Both the position numbers and the translations under genes were made by a program. From NCBI RefSeq assembly GCF_030123105.1, contig NZ_CP126095.1, positions 6,386,001 through 6,450,000 of the forward strand: a DNA stretch of 64,000 nucleotides, read 5' to 3'. Numbering within the stretch: position 1 is the stretch's first letter; each line of letters opens with the position of its first letter. This document shows, piece after piece, positions 54,133 through 63,496 of the stretch. The notes under the pieces were generated by a model. That model was not told the DNA's origin, did not search any database, and worked only from the letters and a program-made list of their open reading frames with translations. Source of the stretch: Paenibacillus sp. G2S3. Its GTDB lineage: Bacteria > Bacillota > Bacilli > Paenibacillales > Paenibacillaceae.

Positions 54133-54846
54133 TTAACAAATACAAGTCTTCTTCTTCACGCCAAGCTTTCCAGCCTGTTCAACCTTAGCAATATAATCTA
54201 CAGCCAGCGGTACTTTACATGCGGTTTGTCCCATATGTACTTGGACCTTTCCCATGCTTGCAGCAATCTGCGTTGCTTCATCATGCAGTTCGGTTACGCT
54301 GCTGCCAGCAATAATCACAAACATATTCATCGTGTAACGGACTCGATTCTGTTCCTGATGAATAGTCCTTTGAATTTGCTGTATTAGCTCTCTAATCTCA
54401 GCGATGTCGAGCAGATCATCCGGCGTAACGGAAATATAGTTTCCATAAGTACTCCAGCCACAGGTGGCTACCATTTCATCTGAGGAACGAATCCACTCTC
54501 TGGCAAGCTCCAATGCGTGTGGACTCTCTGCGGCCACAGAGGCTACCGTATATTCCGCTAAAGCATAACAGTAAGCCGCTGACACCCAGCTCTGAAGCTC
54601 TTCCTTCGTAAGACGCTTAGGATCAACCGTAATTCCTGCCAAATACATTGCATCATAATTACCCGTCTGGTACAAAGCCTTAACCAGACTCTGGTCTTTC
54701 TTCACGATCTTAACCAGCTTCTTCAGATCGCCTACCTTTACTCCAAATAAAGGCTCCTCAGCACCATGTCGTACGAAGGTACGTTTCGTCTGCTCTGTAC
54801 CCATCTCTTCAAGCCTACTCATCACTTCATCAATAGTCAGACTCAT
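54133..54846 (-). CDS. AlkD-like DNA alkylation repair HEAT-repeat protein
   Basis: A 237-residue all-helical protein of the DNA_alkylation family. Features include EEPLFGVKVGDLKKLVK (about 30-46), YDAMYLAG, and repeated helix pairs as in AlkD. AlkD removes bulky or positively charged alkylated bases by a DNA glycosylase mechanism. Related proteins of this group, with the Asp in the GVKVGDL segment, can have other roles, so activity is not assured. AAAGGGG lies upstream of the ATG. The C-terminus is basic and Cys-rich (KKKTCIC), which is unusual. Confidence 0.75.
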   Translation of the reverse strand: MSLTIDEVMSRLEEMGTEQTKRTFVRHGAEEPLFGVKVGDLKKLVKIVKKDQSLVKALYQTGNYDAMYLAGITVDPKRLTKEELQSWVSAAYCYALAEYTVASVAAESPHALELAREWIRSSDEMVATCGWSTYGNYISVTPDDLLDIAEIRELIQQIQRTIHQEQNRVRYTMNMFVIIAGSSVTELHDEATQIAASMGKVQVHMGQTACKVPLAVDYIAKVEQAGKLGVKKKTCIC

Positions 54847-54898
54847 TAAGACAACCCCTTTATGCTTAGAGAGTGTAAGATCTGCTTCTGGATGATCC

Positions 54899-56473
54899 CT
54901 ATCCCTTCATCGCTTCTCTTAAGACAGGTTCATGACCCAGTGTCACCCTATTCTTGCCCGAATTCTTGGAACGATATAACGCTTCATCTGCTTCCCGATA
55001 TAAATCTTCGAAAGTCACCTCTCTGCGCTCTGTAAAAGAGATCCCGATGCTTGCGGTAAGTTGAACGCTGTCGTGTTCATTCAAGACTATCGTGTAATCA
55101 CTCATCATAGTACGAAAATCTTCAGCTTCCTTTAGTGCTGCGCGTTTATCCTCAGCAAAAAAACATACGGCAAATTCCTCGCCACCGACTCTTCCGGCAA
55201 GGCCTTTATTTTGGTATACCTGAAGTATTTTATTCGAAAAATCAACTAAAGCCTGGTCTCCCGCTAGATGACCATAGGTATCATTAATTAATTTAAAATC
55301 ATCAATATCAAATAACAATAGTGCCAGTCCTAGTCCATCCGGAATCGTTTGACTTTGCACCATTTGCATAAAATGCCTACGATTATAAAGTCCAGTCAAA
55401 TCATCTACCGTTGCTTGATAGACCAGTTCACGTTCATACTGTTTCTTTTCACTATGATCACTAAAAACGATTAGCATCCCCTTGTTCTCTGTTGCCTGAT
55501 CTTCCGTCGCAATCAAAGAGACCCCATAAAAAATGTCTCTCATTCCAGAACACACAATCTCAAACTGTCCTTCTTTCCTTTGGCTGTAATGCGCGCTAAT
55601 GTCCATGTGGTTCCTCATAAGAAGATCAATGTTCTTCCCCATCCAGGTCTCATTCGATATCCCGGTAATCTCCGATAAAATGGAGGTCGCAGCCTCATTT
55701 ATACCAATGATATTATCATTCTGGTCTGTCAGAACTACGCCGTCTTTCATATGCTCTAGGATTTTAATTTTAGTTAAAGGATAGATCGTAGATTTGGAGT
55801 CAATAAACAGGCACAAATAAGCTGCTATAATTGCGGGTAAATAAGTGAAGGCTGTAAAGCCTGTAAGTGTAATCTTCAAAAGGGGAAGTAAAAAAACGGA
55901 AACAACCGGAACAAGCAGCCCTGCAAGCAACAGGAAAGTACGTCGCAAAAAGGCTCTTGGTGTATTTATCAAGGAAAGAGCCAGCAAGCAAACCGCATAT
56001 AGGCCAAAAAGCTGATCATAAGCAATAAAAGCCATGCTTAGAAGCGTAGGCTTTACAGTAATTCCACTAACACCCGCAACAGTGGCCATGCCCACTTCAC
56101 TACGCATTAGATGATGATAGGTATCCGTAAAAATAAGCAGTACATCCACAGCAATTGGAATCGAAAAAATAGCAACCTTTACCGTTAGGCGTTCCGTGGA
56201 AGGAGACACATATTCTTTAACCACAGCATAAGTAAACAGCGCACTTAAGAAAAGCGGAGCCTGCTGTACATTCTTCCACCACAGCTTAGCCTGAAAAGAG
56301 GACGACATAATCTCTCCCGCCGTTGCAATAAATATGAGGCTGACCAGCAGCATTAGGATCCACAAATAGCGTCTTCCTGCCGACTTCCGATGCCGATAGG
56401 AGCTAACGCCCATGTAAAAGCTCAGAACACTGCCCATTAATAAGTAATACGGATATCCTTGAATCCACGGCAT
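54899..56473 (-). CDS. Membrane-bound diguanylate cyclase (7TM-PAS-GGDEF)
   Basis: A 524-residue protein: about seven membrane helices (1-225, histidine-kinase-like 7TM sensor), a PAS domain (about 235-345) and a GGDEF domain (about 350-515). The active-site loop is intact as GGEEF (430-434), and LLFDIDDFKLINDTYGH is canonical, so it should make c-di-GMP from GTP. The product-inhibition RxxD that normally precedes the loop is absent (QNKG there), so no feedback site is seen. It lies on the same strand as the exopolysaccharide locus at 57.7-64 kb and may supply its signal. The ATG has AGGGGAAA upstream. Confidence 0.9.
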   Translation of the reverse strand: MPWIQGYPYYLLMGSVLSFYMGVSSYRHRKSAGRRYLWILMLLVSLIFIATAGEIMSSSFQAKLWWKNVQQAPLFLSALFTYAVVKEYVSPSTERLTVKVAIFSIPIAVDVLLIFTDTYHHLMRSEVGMATVAGVSGITVKPTLLSMAFIAYDQLFGLYAVCLLALSLINTPRAFLRRTFLLLAGLLVPVVSVFLLPLLKITLTGFTAFTYLPAIIAAYLCLFIDSKSTIYPLTKIKILEHMKDGVVLTDQNDNIIGINEAATSILSEITGISNETWMGKNIDLLMRNHMDISAHYSQRKEGQFEIVCSGMRDIFYGVSLIATEDQATENKGMLIVFSDHSEKKQYERELVYQATVDDLTGLYNRRHFMQMVQSQTIPDGLGLALLLFDIDDFKLINDTYGHLAGDQALVDFSNKILQVYQNKGLAGRVGGEEFAVCFFAEDKRAALKEAEDFRTMMSDYTIVLNEHDSVQLTASIGISFTERREVTFEDLYREADEALYRSKNSGKNRVTLGHEPVLREAMKG

Positions 56474-56557
56474 GCCATATTTCCCCTATTTTTCAAGTCA
56501 CTCCTATTATTATATCTTAATCCTATCTACAAATGAATCGACAAATAATAGTACCTC

Positions 56558-57079
56558 TTACGATTTGAACTTCACACGATGAGAGAACATATACTTTCTG
56601 GCCAAATCCTTAAATGCTACTTTATCTTGTTCCGACTGAAAGTAACGCTTAGGGATAATCAGCGCTCTATTAGAAGATACAAAAAACACGAACAAGCTCA
56701 TCGTTTCACCTATTTTATGTATCTCTTCCCATTTCACTTGCCCGGAGCCTGCCTCGGATACGTACTTTATGCCCTCATCTGATATAGAATAACTCTGAGG
56801 CTGTTGGGATAAGCTGTCTGTTGCGAAGGCTTTTTTAGATTTTTTGACTAAACTTGATTTGGTCATATACCATAAAACAGCGGCAAGAATCACAGCAGTC
56901 CCAGCAAGGATTGAAATACTTGTAGTACTATAATCCTTAGTAATTAACAGTAAAATCACAAAATAAGCAACCACACTGAAAGAGTTAAGTATAATTCGGC
57001 TATTCAAGCTAAACCATAGGTTAAACTCCTGAACGTCCTCACTCTTAAGGACTGTATCTACTTTTATTTCATTTTCCAT
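56558..57079 (-). CDS. YcxB-like membrane protein
   Basis: A 173-residue protein with two membrane helices (about 30-70) and a C-terminal soluble YcxB-like domain (SISDEGIKYVSEAGSGQVKW, then a hydrophobic strand and IIPKRYF). Members are short proteins of unknown function in Bacillota. The ATG at 57079 follows GGGGAG by about ten bases; a GTG seven codons earlier overlaps that site. A single gene between terminators. Confidence 0.7.
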   Translation of the reverse strand: MENEIKVDTVLKSEDVQEFNLWFSLNSRIILNSFSVVAYFVILLLITKDYSTTSISILAGTAVILAAVLWYMTKSSLVKKSKKAFATDSLSQQPQSYSISDEGIKYVSEAGSGQVKWEEIHKIGETMSLFVFFVSSNRALIIPKRYFQSEQDKVAFKDLARKYMFSHRVKFKS

Positions 57080-57144
57080 TACTGATCGCTCCCCTGCCAC
57101 TATCGAAATTTATCAATTCCATTTCATTCTAACATGCCTGAACA

Positions 57145-57196
57145 CAAAAAAGGGACATCCCTGAAGCGATCGCTTCTAAATGGGTTGTCCCTTTTT
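57145..57196 (-). terminator. Terminator of rpmE2
   Basis: AAAAAGGGACA pairs with TGTCCCTTTTT, with an inner AGCGATCGCT palindrome. Both flanks suit bidirectional function. Confidence 0.85.
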
Positions 57197-57211
57197 AAAC
57201 CGTATGAATGC

Positions 57212-57460
57212 TTATTTCTTTTGTGCAAGACGTTGTTTGAACTTGTCAACACGGCCGCCTTGTTCTGTATCTCTTTGTTTACCAGTGTAAAATGGGTGGG
57301 ATGCGGAACTTGCGTCCACGCGGATAACAGGATAAGTGTTACCATCTTCCCATTCCATTGTTTCATTGGATGATTTTGTAGATGCACTCAAGAATTTGAA
57401 GCCTACGCTTGCATCCATGAAAATAACCTTGTTGTACTTTGGATGTATGCCTTCTCTCAT
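57212..57460 (-). CDS. rpmE2: Ribosomal protein L31 type B (zinc-independent)
   Basis: An 82-residue ribosomal protein. [18 protein letters not shown] and SHPFYTGKQ are the L31 type B signatures. It has no cysteine, so it lacks the zinc site of type A. Bacteria make this form when zinc is scarce, releasing zinc from the type A protein. The ATG at 57460 has AAGGAGG nine bases upstream. A probable Zur operator lies about 100 bases upstream, which fits that role. Confidence 0.95.
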   Translation of the reverse strand: MREGIHPKYNKVIFMDASVGFKFLSASTKSSNETMEWEDGNTYPVIRVDASSASHPFYTGKQRDTEQGGRVDKFKQRLAQKK

Positions 57461-57561
57461 TCTGATCGTCCTCCTTCTGAACAAATTAGTGGAGCCTTTA
57501 TGGTAAATTAACCAAATGATCTGTAGGTTTATATATAAGTATAACCTAATAAACGTAGGAA

Positions 57562-57582
57562 AATTCGTAAATCTTACGATTT
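57562..57582. promoter_or_regulatory. Probable Zur box before rpmE2
   Basis: TCGTAA-ATC-TTACGA is a perfect 6-bp inverted repeat with a 3-base centre and A/T flanks, close to the B. subtilis Zur consensus TCGTAATNATTACGA (two centre bases differ). It fits zinc control of the type B L31 gene. Confidence 0.65.
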
Positions 57583-57667
57583 AGACCACCACTCCATCAT
57601 ACGTGAAATCGACATGTAAAGTCAACTAATATCCGATATTCCTTATATTCCCTTACGTTCAACCAGC

Positions 57668-58534
57668 TTATACATCATACTCCAACTGTTTTTTAGCCTG
57701 AACAATGAAATCGAGCGGATTCTCAATAGTGCCAGATTGATATTCTACGGCACCAATTTTGAGACCGAGACTGACTTTATATTTTTTGACAAATTCAGTG
57801 TCATTAAGCTCTTGAAGCTTCAATTTAATCCGCTCGATCACGATTTTAGCTCCATCGCTATCGGTGAACAGTAGTAAGCCCCATGTTGCGTCATCTTTGT
57901 CTAGCAGATACAGTGCATCATTGGTACGAATACTGGCCTGACTGAGCTGAGACACGTCGTGAATGGCCTCAGCCAGCTTATCTTCGGGAATAATCCGTCT
58001 AATCTCATTCCAGTATTTCACTTTCACTACAAGCAGTGTGAGTGGAATCTGATATCGTGTCGAAATGCCTGTAAATAAGGCGGCATCCTTTTGAAAAGAA
58101 ATACTATTCCGAAGATCTGTGTTCTCGTCGATGATGGCCATATTGGCTGTCTTTTTCTCCAAACGCTGATTCTCTGCCTGCAGCTCTCGGTTGCTTAATG
58201 TAAATATCCATAGCACCACCGTTAACAATGGGGCCATAATTAGCCAGAAGTACGTATTCAGTCCAATCGTTTCTCCCAGAGATATCGTCTGATACATCGT
58301 ATAGAAGCCGTAAGCAAAGATAAACACCAGGTTCAAGACCAACCCTGCAGTCACTGTTGTAAAATACGTAACGATTGCCAGAATAAAAGCCACATTTAAA
58401 ATGATAATATTCTGGATATAATCATCGGGTGCCCCTGAAATGAAGACAATACAAATATAAAGAAGCACCATGAACGATAAGAGAGCGATATCTGAAACTA
58501 AACCGCTGCGATTACGTCTCACGCTTATCACCAC
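57668..58534 (-). CDS. Membrane protein with degenerate GGDEF domain, YdaK/PssE-like c-di-GMP receptor
   Basis: A 288-residue protein: four membrane helices (about 15-112), a short coiled linker (113-132), and a GGDEF-fold domain (about 135-285). The catalytic GGDEF loop is lost (LDKDDATWG in its place), but the I-site RxxD is kept as Arg203-Asp206 just before it. That is the pattern of YdaK of B. subtilis and PssE of Listeria, which bind c-di-GMP and switch on an exopolysaccharide synthase. It is the last gene of the operon and overlaps the BcsB-like gene by up to 23 bases. The start is uncertain among GTGs at 58534, 58531 and 58522. Confidence 0.82.
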   Translation of the reverse strand: MVISVRRNRSGLVSDIALLSFMVLLYICIVFISGAPDDYIQNIIILNVAFILAIVTYFTTVTAGLVLNLVFIFAYGFYTMYQTISLGETIGLNTYFWLIMAPLLTVVLWIFTLSNRELQAENQRLEKKTANMAIIDENTDLRNSISFQKDAALFTGISTRYQIPLTLLVVKVKYWNEIRRIIPEDKLAEAIHDVSQLSQASIRTNDALYLLDKDDATWGLLLFTDSDGAKIVIERIKLKLQELNDTEFVKKYKVSLGLKIGAVEYQSGTIENPLDFIVQAKKQLEYDV

Positions 58535-60608
58535 GTTTCTTCATGTGTTTACGAAGCAACAGAATCAGCGATAGAATCACCAATGTCAGCACTAGTAGAA
58601 TTACAATAATGAAGCTCAGTACATCTGTCCGTTCCGTTATTTTTTTAACCACGGAATCCTCTGCTGCTCCAGTAATGATCTTGAAACGGTGTGCGTTGAC
58701 ATTACCGTCTTTATCAACGATTACCCCATCGCCAAACACCTTCCATTTATCCCGCTCTGTTGCGATCAGCTTCGACGCCAAGTAGGACTCTTCAGAGCCA
58801 ACTCCTGTAACCGCAAGCATGCCCCGACCCGCCTCCAATGGCGATTCAATCAGCTGCAATGTTCCGATTTGTGCTCCGTAATGCTCTTCAATACTCATCT
58901 TCTCATTGGAGCGAATCGCTGTTCCGTTCGCGTTATATTGGAAATAGAGCTTATCATTATGATCACGAATAATCTTATTATTCTTATACTCACCTATCGC
59001 AATGATATTATTATTCTTCAAATGATCAGCACTAACGCTATCCGTGTAGAACTGAATATTTCCTATATTACCGCTAGCGTATTTTCCCAGTAGATTAAAC
59101 ACGTTAGATAAGCTCAAATATGCGTAATCATCCATTTCTTGTGGCAGAACAACCGCTACTTGATTATAAATTCCATCACGTATGAACGGATATGGATAGT
59201 TATTAAACAAGAGATCCGTGCGATCTTTAGTATTAAGACGCATTACAGAATCCTTGCTGATATAAGCCCACGGCGTTTGATCCCTATCCAGGGTACATCC
59301 GGCACCCTTCAGCTCCAAATCAAAAGCTACTGTCACCGTAAAATTACCAGAGATATTCAAGTTCTGTGGAACGGGAAGATCCAGCTTATCGCCATTTGCC
59401 AGCTCTTTGGAAAGCTTCTTGCTGCCAATTGGCGTATTGTTAATGCTGACAGTCACTAATGAACGTTCGAAATCTAAGTTCTGCGCATAGCGGAAATCCA
59501 GTCTGATTCTACCGGAATCCGCAATCGAACGGTTTGAGGGCAGTGAAACAAAATACATCTGTTCCTGATGACGCGCCCCCGTTAGTTTATCACCCGTTTC
59601 TGTAAACGTAATATTGGAGCTAATCGAAAGGGGCGGTGCAGATACTTCTGTAGCATCATCGACCACCTTTAAATCACTGGTGATTTGACCCATTAACTCT
59701 TCATTCGCAACAAAACGGCCTGCTTTAATCAGTAAGTTCTCATCCTTCGAGGTTACGACAAGTGTGGGCTGAGTATCCTTATTCACTAGCTGCAGCAATG
59801 CGTGTGTACTTAGGTCTTCAGAGGTGCTTAGCTGAGCCTTAAGCTTACTTGGTACTCGATCATACATAGCTACCAGTACAACCGCAGCTTTATTCTTCAC
59901 CGAGTCTGACCGGTAGGGAAGCATTGGAATCGTTCTATTGTCCAATGTATTCCCCTTCACAAGCCCGGAGAGCGCGTAAGTAGCCGACTCCAACTCTGCC
60001 CCTGTACTTTTATCCGGTACGGTCAGAACACTATGATTCTTCGTTAAGGTATCTATTCCAGAGAAGCGATCGCTAAAATCACTGATCCCTCCAGTTAAAG
60101 GCTTCGGCGTATACATCACGTTAATGCTGGATGTATTAAACAGATGAAGCCAATGATCATACTCATAATCAACCTCACAGGATAGATCATCTGTATTCTT
60201 CGACTGCAAATAGCCCTGAATACCAAGCGTATTGGATCCCTTTTTCAGAAGCCCCTTAGGTGCCTGAAGGACCAGCTGTTGTTCGCCATTATCTTTTAGA
60301 GAGGGTCTAAATGTATAGAATGGGCTGCCATTTAGCGTTAAGGTGACGCTAGAAATCTGTTCCTCGGTAATTTGCGAAATTTGAAAGTGCAGCTTAATTC
60401 TGATCTCATCCACATTCCAATAATCCATGACTTCAAAATATTGCTGCTGGGCACTCGAACCCGTTAACGCAGTATCAGTCCCTGTGAAAGAGGTTGTGTA
60501 GGTTAATCTAGTATCCTGAGGCGGAGCCTCGGCGGCTGCAACATTCATTTGAATTAGAAAAAGAGAGAGGCAGGTCAACAGTATAACCATTTGTTTTTTC
60601 ATCATCAT
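58512..60608 (-). CDS. BcsB-like exopolysaccharide synthase subunit, YdaN-like
   Basis: A 698-residue extracytoplasmic protein held by a C-terminal helix (about 667-688). The signal peptide is 1-25 (AAA-E cleavage). Two repeats of carbohydrate-binding beta domains and flavodoxin-like modules are seen, as in cellulose synthase subunit B: YFEVMDYWNVDEIRIKLHF in the first half and MYFVSLPSNRSI in the second. BcsB-type proteins guide the nascent polymer out of the synthase. It lies 52 bases after the glycosyltransferase. AGGAG stands ten bases before the first of three ATGs. Confidence 0.87.
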   Translation of the reverse strand: MMMKKQMVILLTCLSLFLIQMNVAAAEAPPQDTRLTYTTSFTGTDTALTGSSAQQQYFEVMDYWNVDEIRIKLHFQISQITEEQISSVTLTLNGSPFYTFRPSLKDNGEQQLVLQAPKGLLKKGSNTLGIQGYLQSKNTDDLSCEVDYEYDHWLHLFNTSSINVMYTPKPLTGGISDFSDRFSGIDTLTKNHSVLTVPDKSTGAELESATYALSGLVKGNTLDNRTIPMLPYRSDSVKNKAAVVLVAMYDRVPSKLKAQLSTSEDLSTHALLQLVNKDTQPTLVVTSKDENLLIKAGRFVANEELMGQITSDLKVVDDATEVSAPPLSISSNITFTETGDKLTGARHQEQMYFVSLPSNRSIADSGRIRLDFRYAQNLDFERSLVTVSINNTPIGSKKLSKELANGDKLDLPVPQNLNISGNFTVTVAFDLELKGAGCTLDRDQTPWAYISKDSVMRLNTKDRTDLLFNNYPYPFIRDGIYNQVAVVLPQEMDDYAYLSLSNVFNLLGKYASGNIGNIQFYTDSVSADHLKNNNIIAIGEYKNNKIIRDHNDKLYFQYNANGTAIRSNEKMSIEEHYGAQIGTLQLIESPLEAGRGMLAVTGVGSEESYLASKLIATERDKWKVFGDGVIVDKDGNVNAHRFKIITGAAEDSVVKKITERTDVLSFIIVILLVLTLVILSLILLLRKHMKKRGDKRET

Positions 60609-60660
60609 GTTCTGTTTCTCCTGTGATTACATATTTCTCGCATTACTTTTTTGTTAATTT

Positions 60661-61911
60661 TTAATAACGCTCCGTCTTATACCACTTTGCTTCTCTTTTG
60701 AAAATGAGATCTTTGGCATAAAGATATAATCCGTAAGCGGCGACGACCATCCACAGCTGGCAATAAGAGACATACATCAGCATTACGATCCATAAATTGG
60801 ACAAGCTCATCTCGCCCTTCTCGGTCGTCAACGTTATGAAAGTACCTACAACGAACAGAATGATGGCGAGCAGCCAGAGAAAATTGCTAAGCCCAGCAAT
60901 GGTAGTATGTACATAGCCCAAAGCATGCAGGATGAGCAGCACATCCGAGGTGATTAATGATATTAGCAATAAGAAGTAAATGGCTAGAAAATAAAGAATA
61001 TCGAACCGGACTTTTGCGGCGGATTTATCGAACAGCAGTGGGATATTTTTGACAATGACATAAATGTTGCCCTTAGCCCAGCGCGTTCGCTGCTTGAACC
61101 AGACTTTTAAGGTCTGTGGCTCCTGCTCCCATGTGACGGACTTCGGCTGGAATTTGATGCGATAACCCATCATATAAATTCTGAAGCTGATCTCTGTATC
61201 CTCGGCTATCGCTTTAACATCCCAGCCGCCGATACTTTCTACGATAGACCTGCGCATAATAAAATTAGTACCGGGAATGGTGCATAACTTGAACAGCTTC
61301 CAGCGTCCGGCTTGCGCCATCCATTGAAAGGACAACGTCTCAATATTAATAAACCGGGTAAGAAGGCTTGCATTACGGTTACGGGTTCTAAACTTACCGA
61401 TTACCGCTCCGAGGCTAGAATCATTCATGATCTCAGCGACCAGATAACGCAAAGCCGTTTTTTCTGGAGTGTTGTCTGCATCATAAATCGCAATCAACTG
61501 CCCTTTGCAATGGGTGAAGCCTATATTCAGCGCATTCGATTTCCCTTTGCCACCCGTAATCGCATCCGTATTAATGACGATCAGCTGGCGCCCCGGATTT
61601 CGGTTTTGGATACCGGCCAGCAGTTCAGCACTGTTATCAGAAGAATTATCATTAATCACAATAATCTCATATCGATCTTCCGGATAATCAAGCGCTAGTA
61701 GGGACTCCACCGTCTTACAGATTACTACCCCCTCATTGTGAGCAGGAACCATAATTGAAACCAAAGGATATTCGCCCTCTATCTCTGGTATGTCCTCATT
61801 TTCAGATTTAATGTAATATAAATAGCCTGCGATAATGAGGGTCACATTCACCAGCAACAGAGACCAGATACAGATCACTGCAATTACCATCAGTATGTCT
61901 GAAATCGTCAT
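60661..61911 (-). CDS. Family 2 processive glycosyltransferase, YdaM-like
   Basis: A 416-residue membrane glycosyltransferase: one N-terminal helix (about 8-32), a GT2 domain (50-290) and about four C-terminal helices. Catalytic residues visible are Asp144-Asp146 (YDADN), Glu237-Asp238 (AEDTE) and the QxxRW motif Gln274-Trp278, so it is likely a polymerising synthase of the cellulose/poly-GlcNAc type. No PilZ domain is present, so c-di-GMP control must come from another subunit. The ATG has GGAGGATCCT directly upstream; the track of codons to a TTG at 61923 overlaps that site. Confidence 0.9.
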   Translation of the reverse strand: MTISDILMVIAVICIWSLLLVNVTLIIAGYLYYIKSENEDIPEIEGEYPLVSIMVPAHNEGVVICKTVESLLALDYPEDRYEIIVINDNSSDNSAELLAGIQNRNPGRQLIVINTDAITGGKGKSNALNIGFTHCKGQLIAIYDADNTPEKTALRYLVAEIMNDSSLGAVIGKFRTRNRNASLLTRFINIETLSFQWMAQAGRWKLFKLCTIPGTNFIMRRSIVESIGGWDVKAIAEDTEISFRIYMMGYRIKFQPKSVTWEQEPQTLKVWFKQRTRWAKGNIYVIVKNIPLLFDKSAAKVRFDILYFLAIYFLLLISLITSDVLLILHALGYVHTTIAGLSNFLWLLAIILFVVGTFITLTTEKGEMSLSNLWIVMLMYVSYCQLWMVVAAYGLYLYAKDLIFKREAKWYKTERY

Positions 61912-61939
61912 AGGATCCTCCAAATCACGATTAGTTGTC

Positions 61940-63496
61940 TCATTTCAAATACTTTTTTCTATACATTCGATAACCGATGATCATTAATCCGCCAAATAGC
62001 AGCAGAGAAATCATGATCACAACTATAAAGAACTGATTCTGTATATTAAAAAGCGTCGTAAAGCTCTTCTTCTGCTCTTCTGTATACCGATAATCGCTAT
62101 TCACTGTTTCTGGCGTATAGTTCAGACTCAGAGGTTGTCCATTAATAGAAATCACTCCTTCTGATGAAGTGATCGTATTCACATCTGTAACAACCTCATG
62201 CCTTTCTTGTTTATAATCCGCAAAAGAAACCCAGTATTGTTCCAGCGTCTTCAGCATTTCCTCAAGCTCTTCCTTATCCTTAGGCATATCCACAGTGATT
62301 ACCGTGTCCATCGGCAGTTCGGGCATCACATTATTGGATGTATGCAGATCTTGCAAAAAATCAAACGGCACACTATATAAAGAGGATGGAAAGGACTTGG
62401 AGGTGTCGCTCTCCTCCATATAATCAACATTTTCATCCGGATACAGTATCACGGAATCGAAAAACCCCATCCCCGCCTCCGAGTATTCCTTGTCATACGC
62501 CCAGTGCATTTGTGCTCCGATTCCAAGCGGCCCAATCTTGTTGTGCACCAGCAGATTAATGAACGCGTTCATCTTCGCCTGAAGGGAATGATCCATATTA
62601 CTAGTACTCGTTGAATGCATCGCAATAGGGGCATTGACCAGAATGCTGCCATTATTCGATTGCACTCTTTTGATGGCTACCAAATAACGCTGCATTGCAG
62701 GATAATCGGTATTGCTGAACACTGGCCGCACACTTGCGAGAAAAGGAATCCCCACTTGATACAGTCGCTCCGCAGTCTCTGTCAGCAGTCCCAGATCAGA
62801 GAAGGGATAGATCTCTTTGATCGCAAGATACACTTTAGGCGTAGCGTTGATATGAAGCCAATCCTTCAGAACATACCCCATCGCCAGTGCACTGACATTC
62901 CCTTGTTCAAAATACGGAACATAAGCAGCATCCTCTTTACTCACAGCATAGGGTGCTTGCAGACCCTCTTCCTGGAAGATCAGCTTTCCAAGGGACTGGG
63001 TTCCCTGACTTCCGGCTATATAGAGCATATCCTGTACCTGAAGTGGAATTTTCGAGAACTGCCCGATTTGGAGATCTGCATTTCCGTCATATTTCACATC
63101 AGTGGTCAACTGTAGTTTATTTTCCAACGAGGCTGGAGGGCTGTATCCGATATGCAAATACTGTCCCCGATAATGCTCCCAATCCTCTACATAAAATTTA
63201 TTAGTAATCAAAATATCCGCTGCATTACGGACCAGAATCAATTTAGAGTAATGAGCCAGCGTCCCTTGTTCATATTGATCCAGACTTCTAAGTGTGACCT
63301 TCATGGAATAGGATGCCAGCAGTCTCTGAAGTTCAGTCACGTTGCCTTCCTTCGCTGTGCCCTTAGCGAGGCTGTCATAGAGCAATAGAACCTGCTGTGG
63401 CGATGCTGCAGATTGAACGGGTGTGACGGGAACAAGAAGGGCTGTTAGAGTTAACGTCAGCAGGAATATACCGTTTAAGACTCCTCTGATGTTCAA
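61940..63496 (-). CDS. YdaL-like (DUF2334-type) exported membrane-anchored protein
   Basis: A 518-residue protein: signal peptide (1-30), extracytoplasmic domain, and a C-terminal helix (about 485-507) with a basic tail. The N-terminal part begins QQVLLLYDSLAKG, and the middle has YLAIKEIYPFSDLGLL and LYQVGIPFLASVRPVFSN, a DUF2334/polysaccharide-deacetylase-like barrel. The usual metal-binding acidic pair and His motif are not evident, so it may be inactive or use other residues. The start is a TTG overlapping the previous stop (TTGA), nine bases after AAGGA. Position in the operon matches ydaL of B. subtilis. Confidence 0.75.
   Translation of the reverse strand: MNIRGVLNGIFLLTLTLTALLVPVTPVQSAASPQQVLLLYDSLAKGTAKEGNVTELQRLLASYSMKVTLRSLDQYEQGTLAHYSKLILVRNAADILITNKFYVEDWEHYRGQYLHIGYSPPASLENKLQLTTDVKYDGNADLQIGQFSKIPLQVQDMLYIAGSQGTQSLGKLIFQEEGLQAPYAVSKEDAAYVPYFEQGNVSALAMGYVLKDWLHINATPKVYLAIKEIYPFSDLGLLTETAERLYQVGIPFLASVRPVFSNTDYPAMQRYLVAIKRVQSNNGSILVNAPIAMHSTSTSNMDHSLQAKMNAFINLLVHNKIGPLGIGAQMHWAYDKEYSEAGMGFFDSVILYPDENVDYMEESDTSKSFPSSLYSVPFDFLQDLHTSNNVMPELPMDTVITVDMPKDKEELEEMLKTLEQYWVSFADYKQERHEVVTDVNTITSSEGVISINGQPLSLNYTPETVNSDYRYTEEQKKSFTTLFNIQNQFFIVVIMISLLLFGGLMIIGYRMYRKKYLK

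Noticed and set aside
53905..54133. Possible RNA gene in the gap between the hybrid kinase and AlkD-like genes
   Set aside because: No tRNA-like fold, terminator or promoter pair could be seen; only a weak small-ORF candidate remains.
54025..54387. 120-residue plus-strand ORF
   Set aside because: It overlaps the AlkD-like gene antisense; no site and leucine/serine-rich shadow composition.
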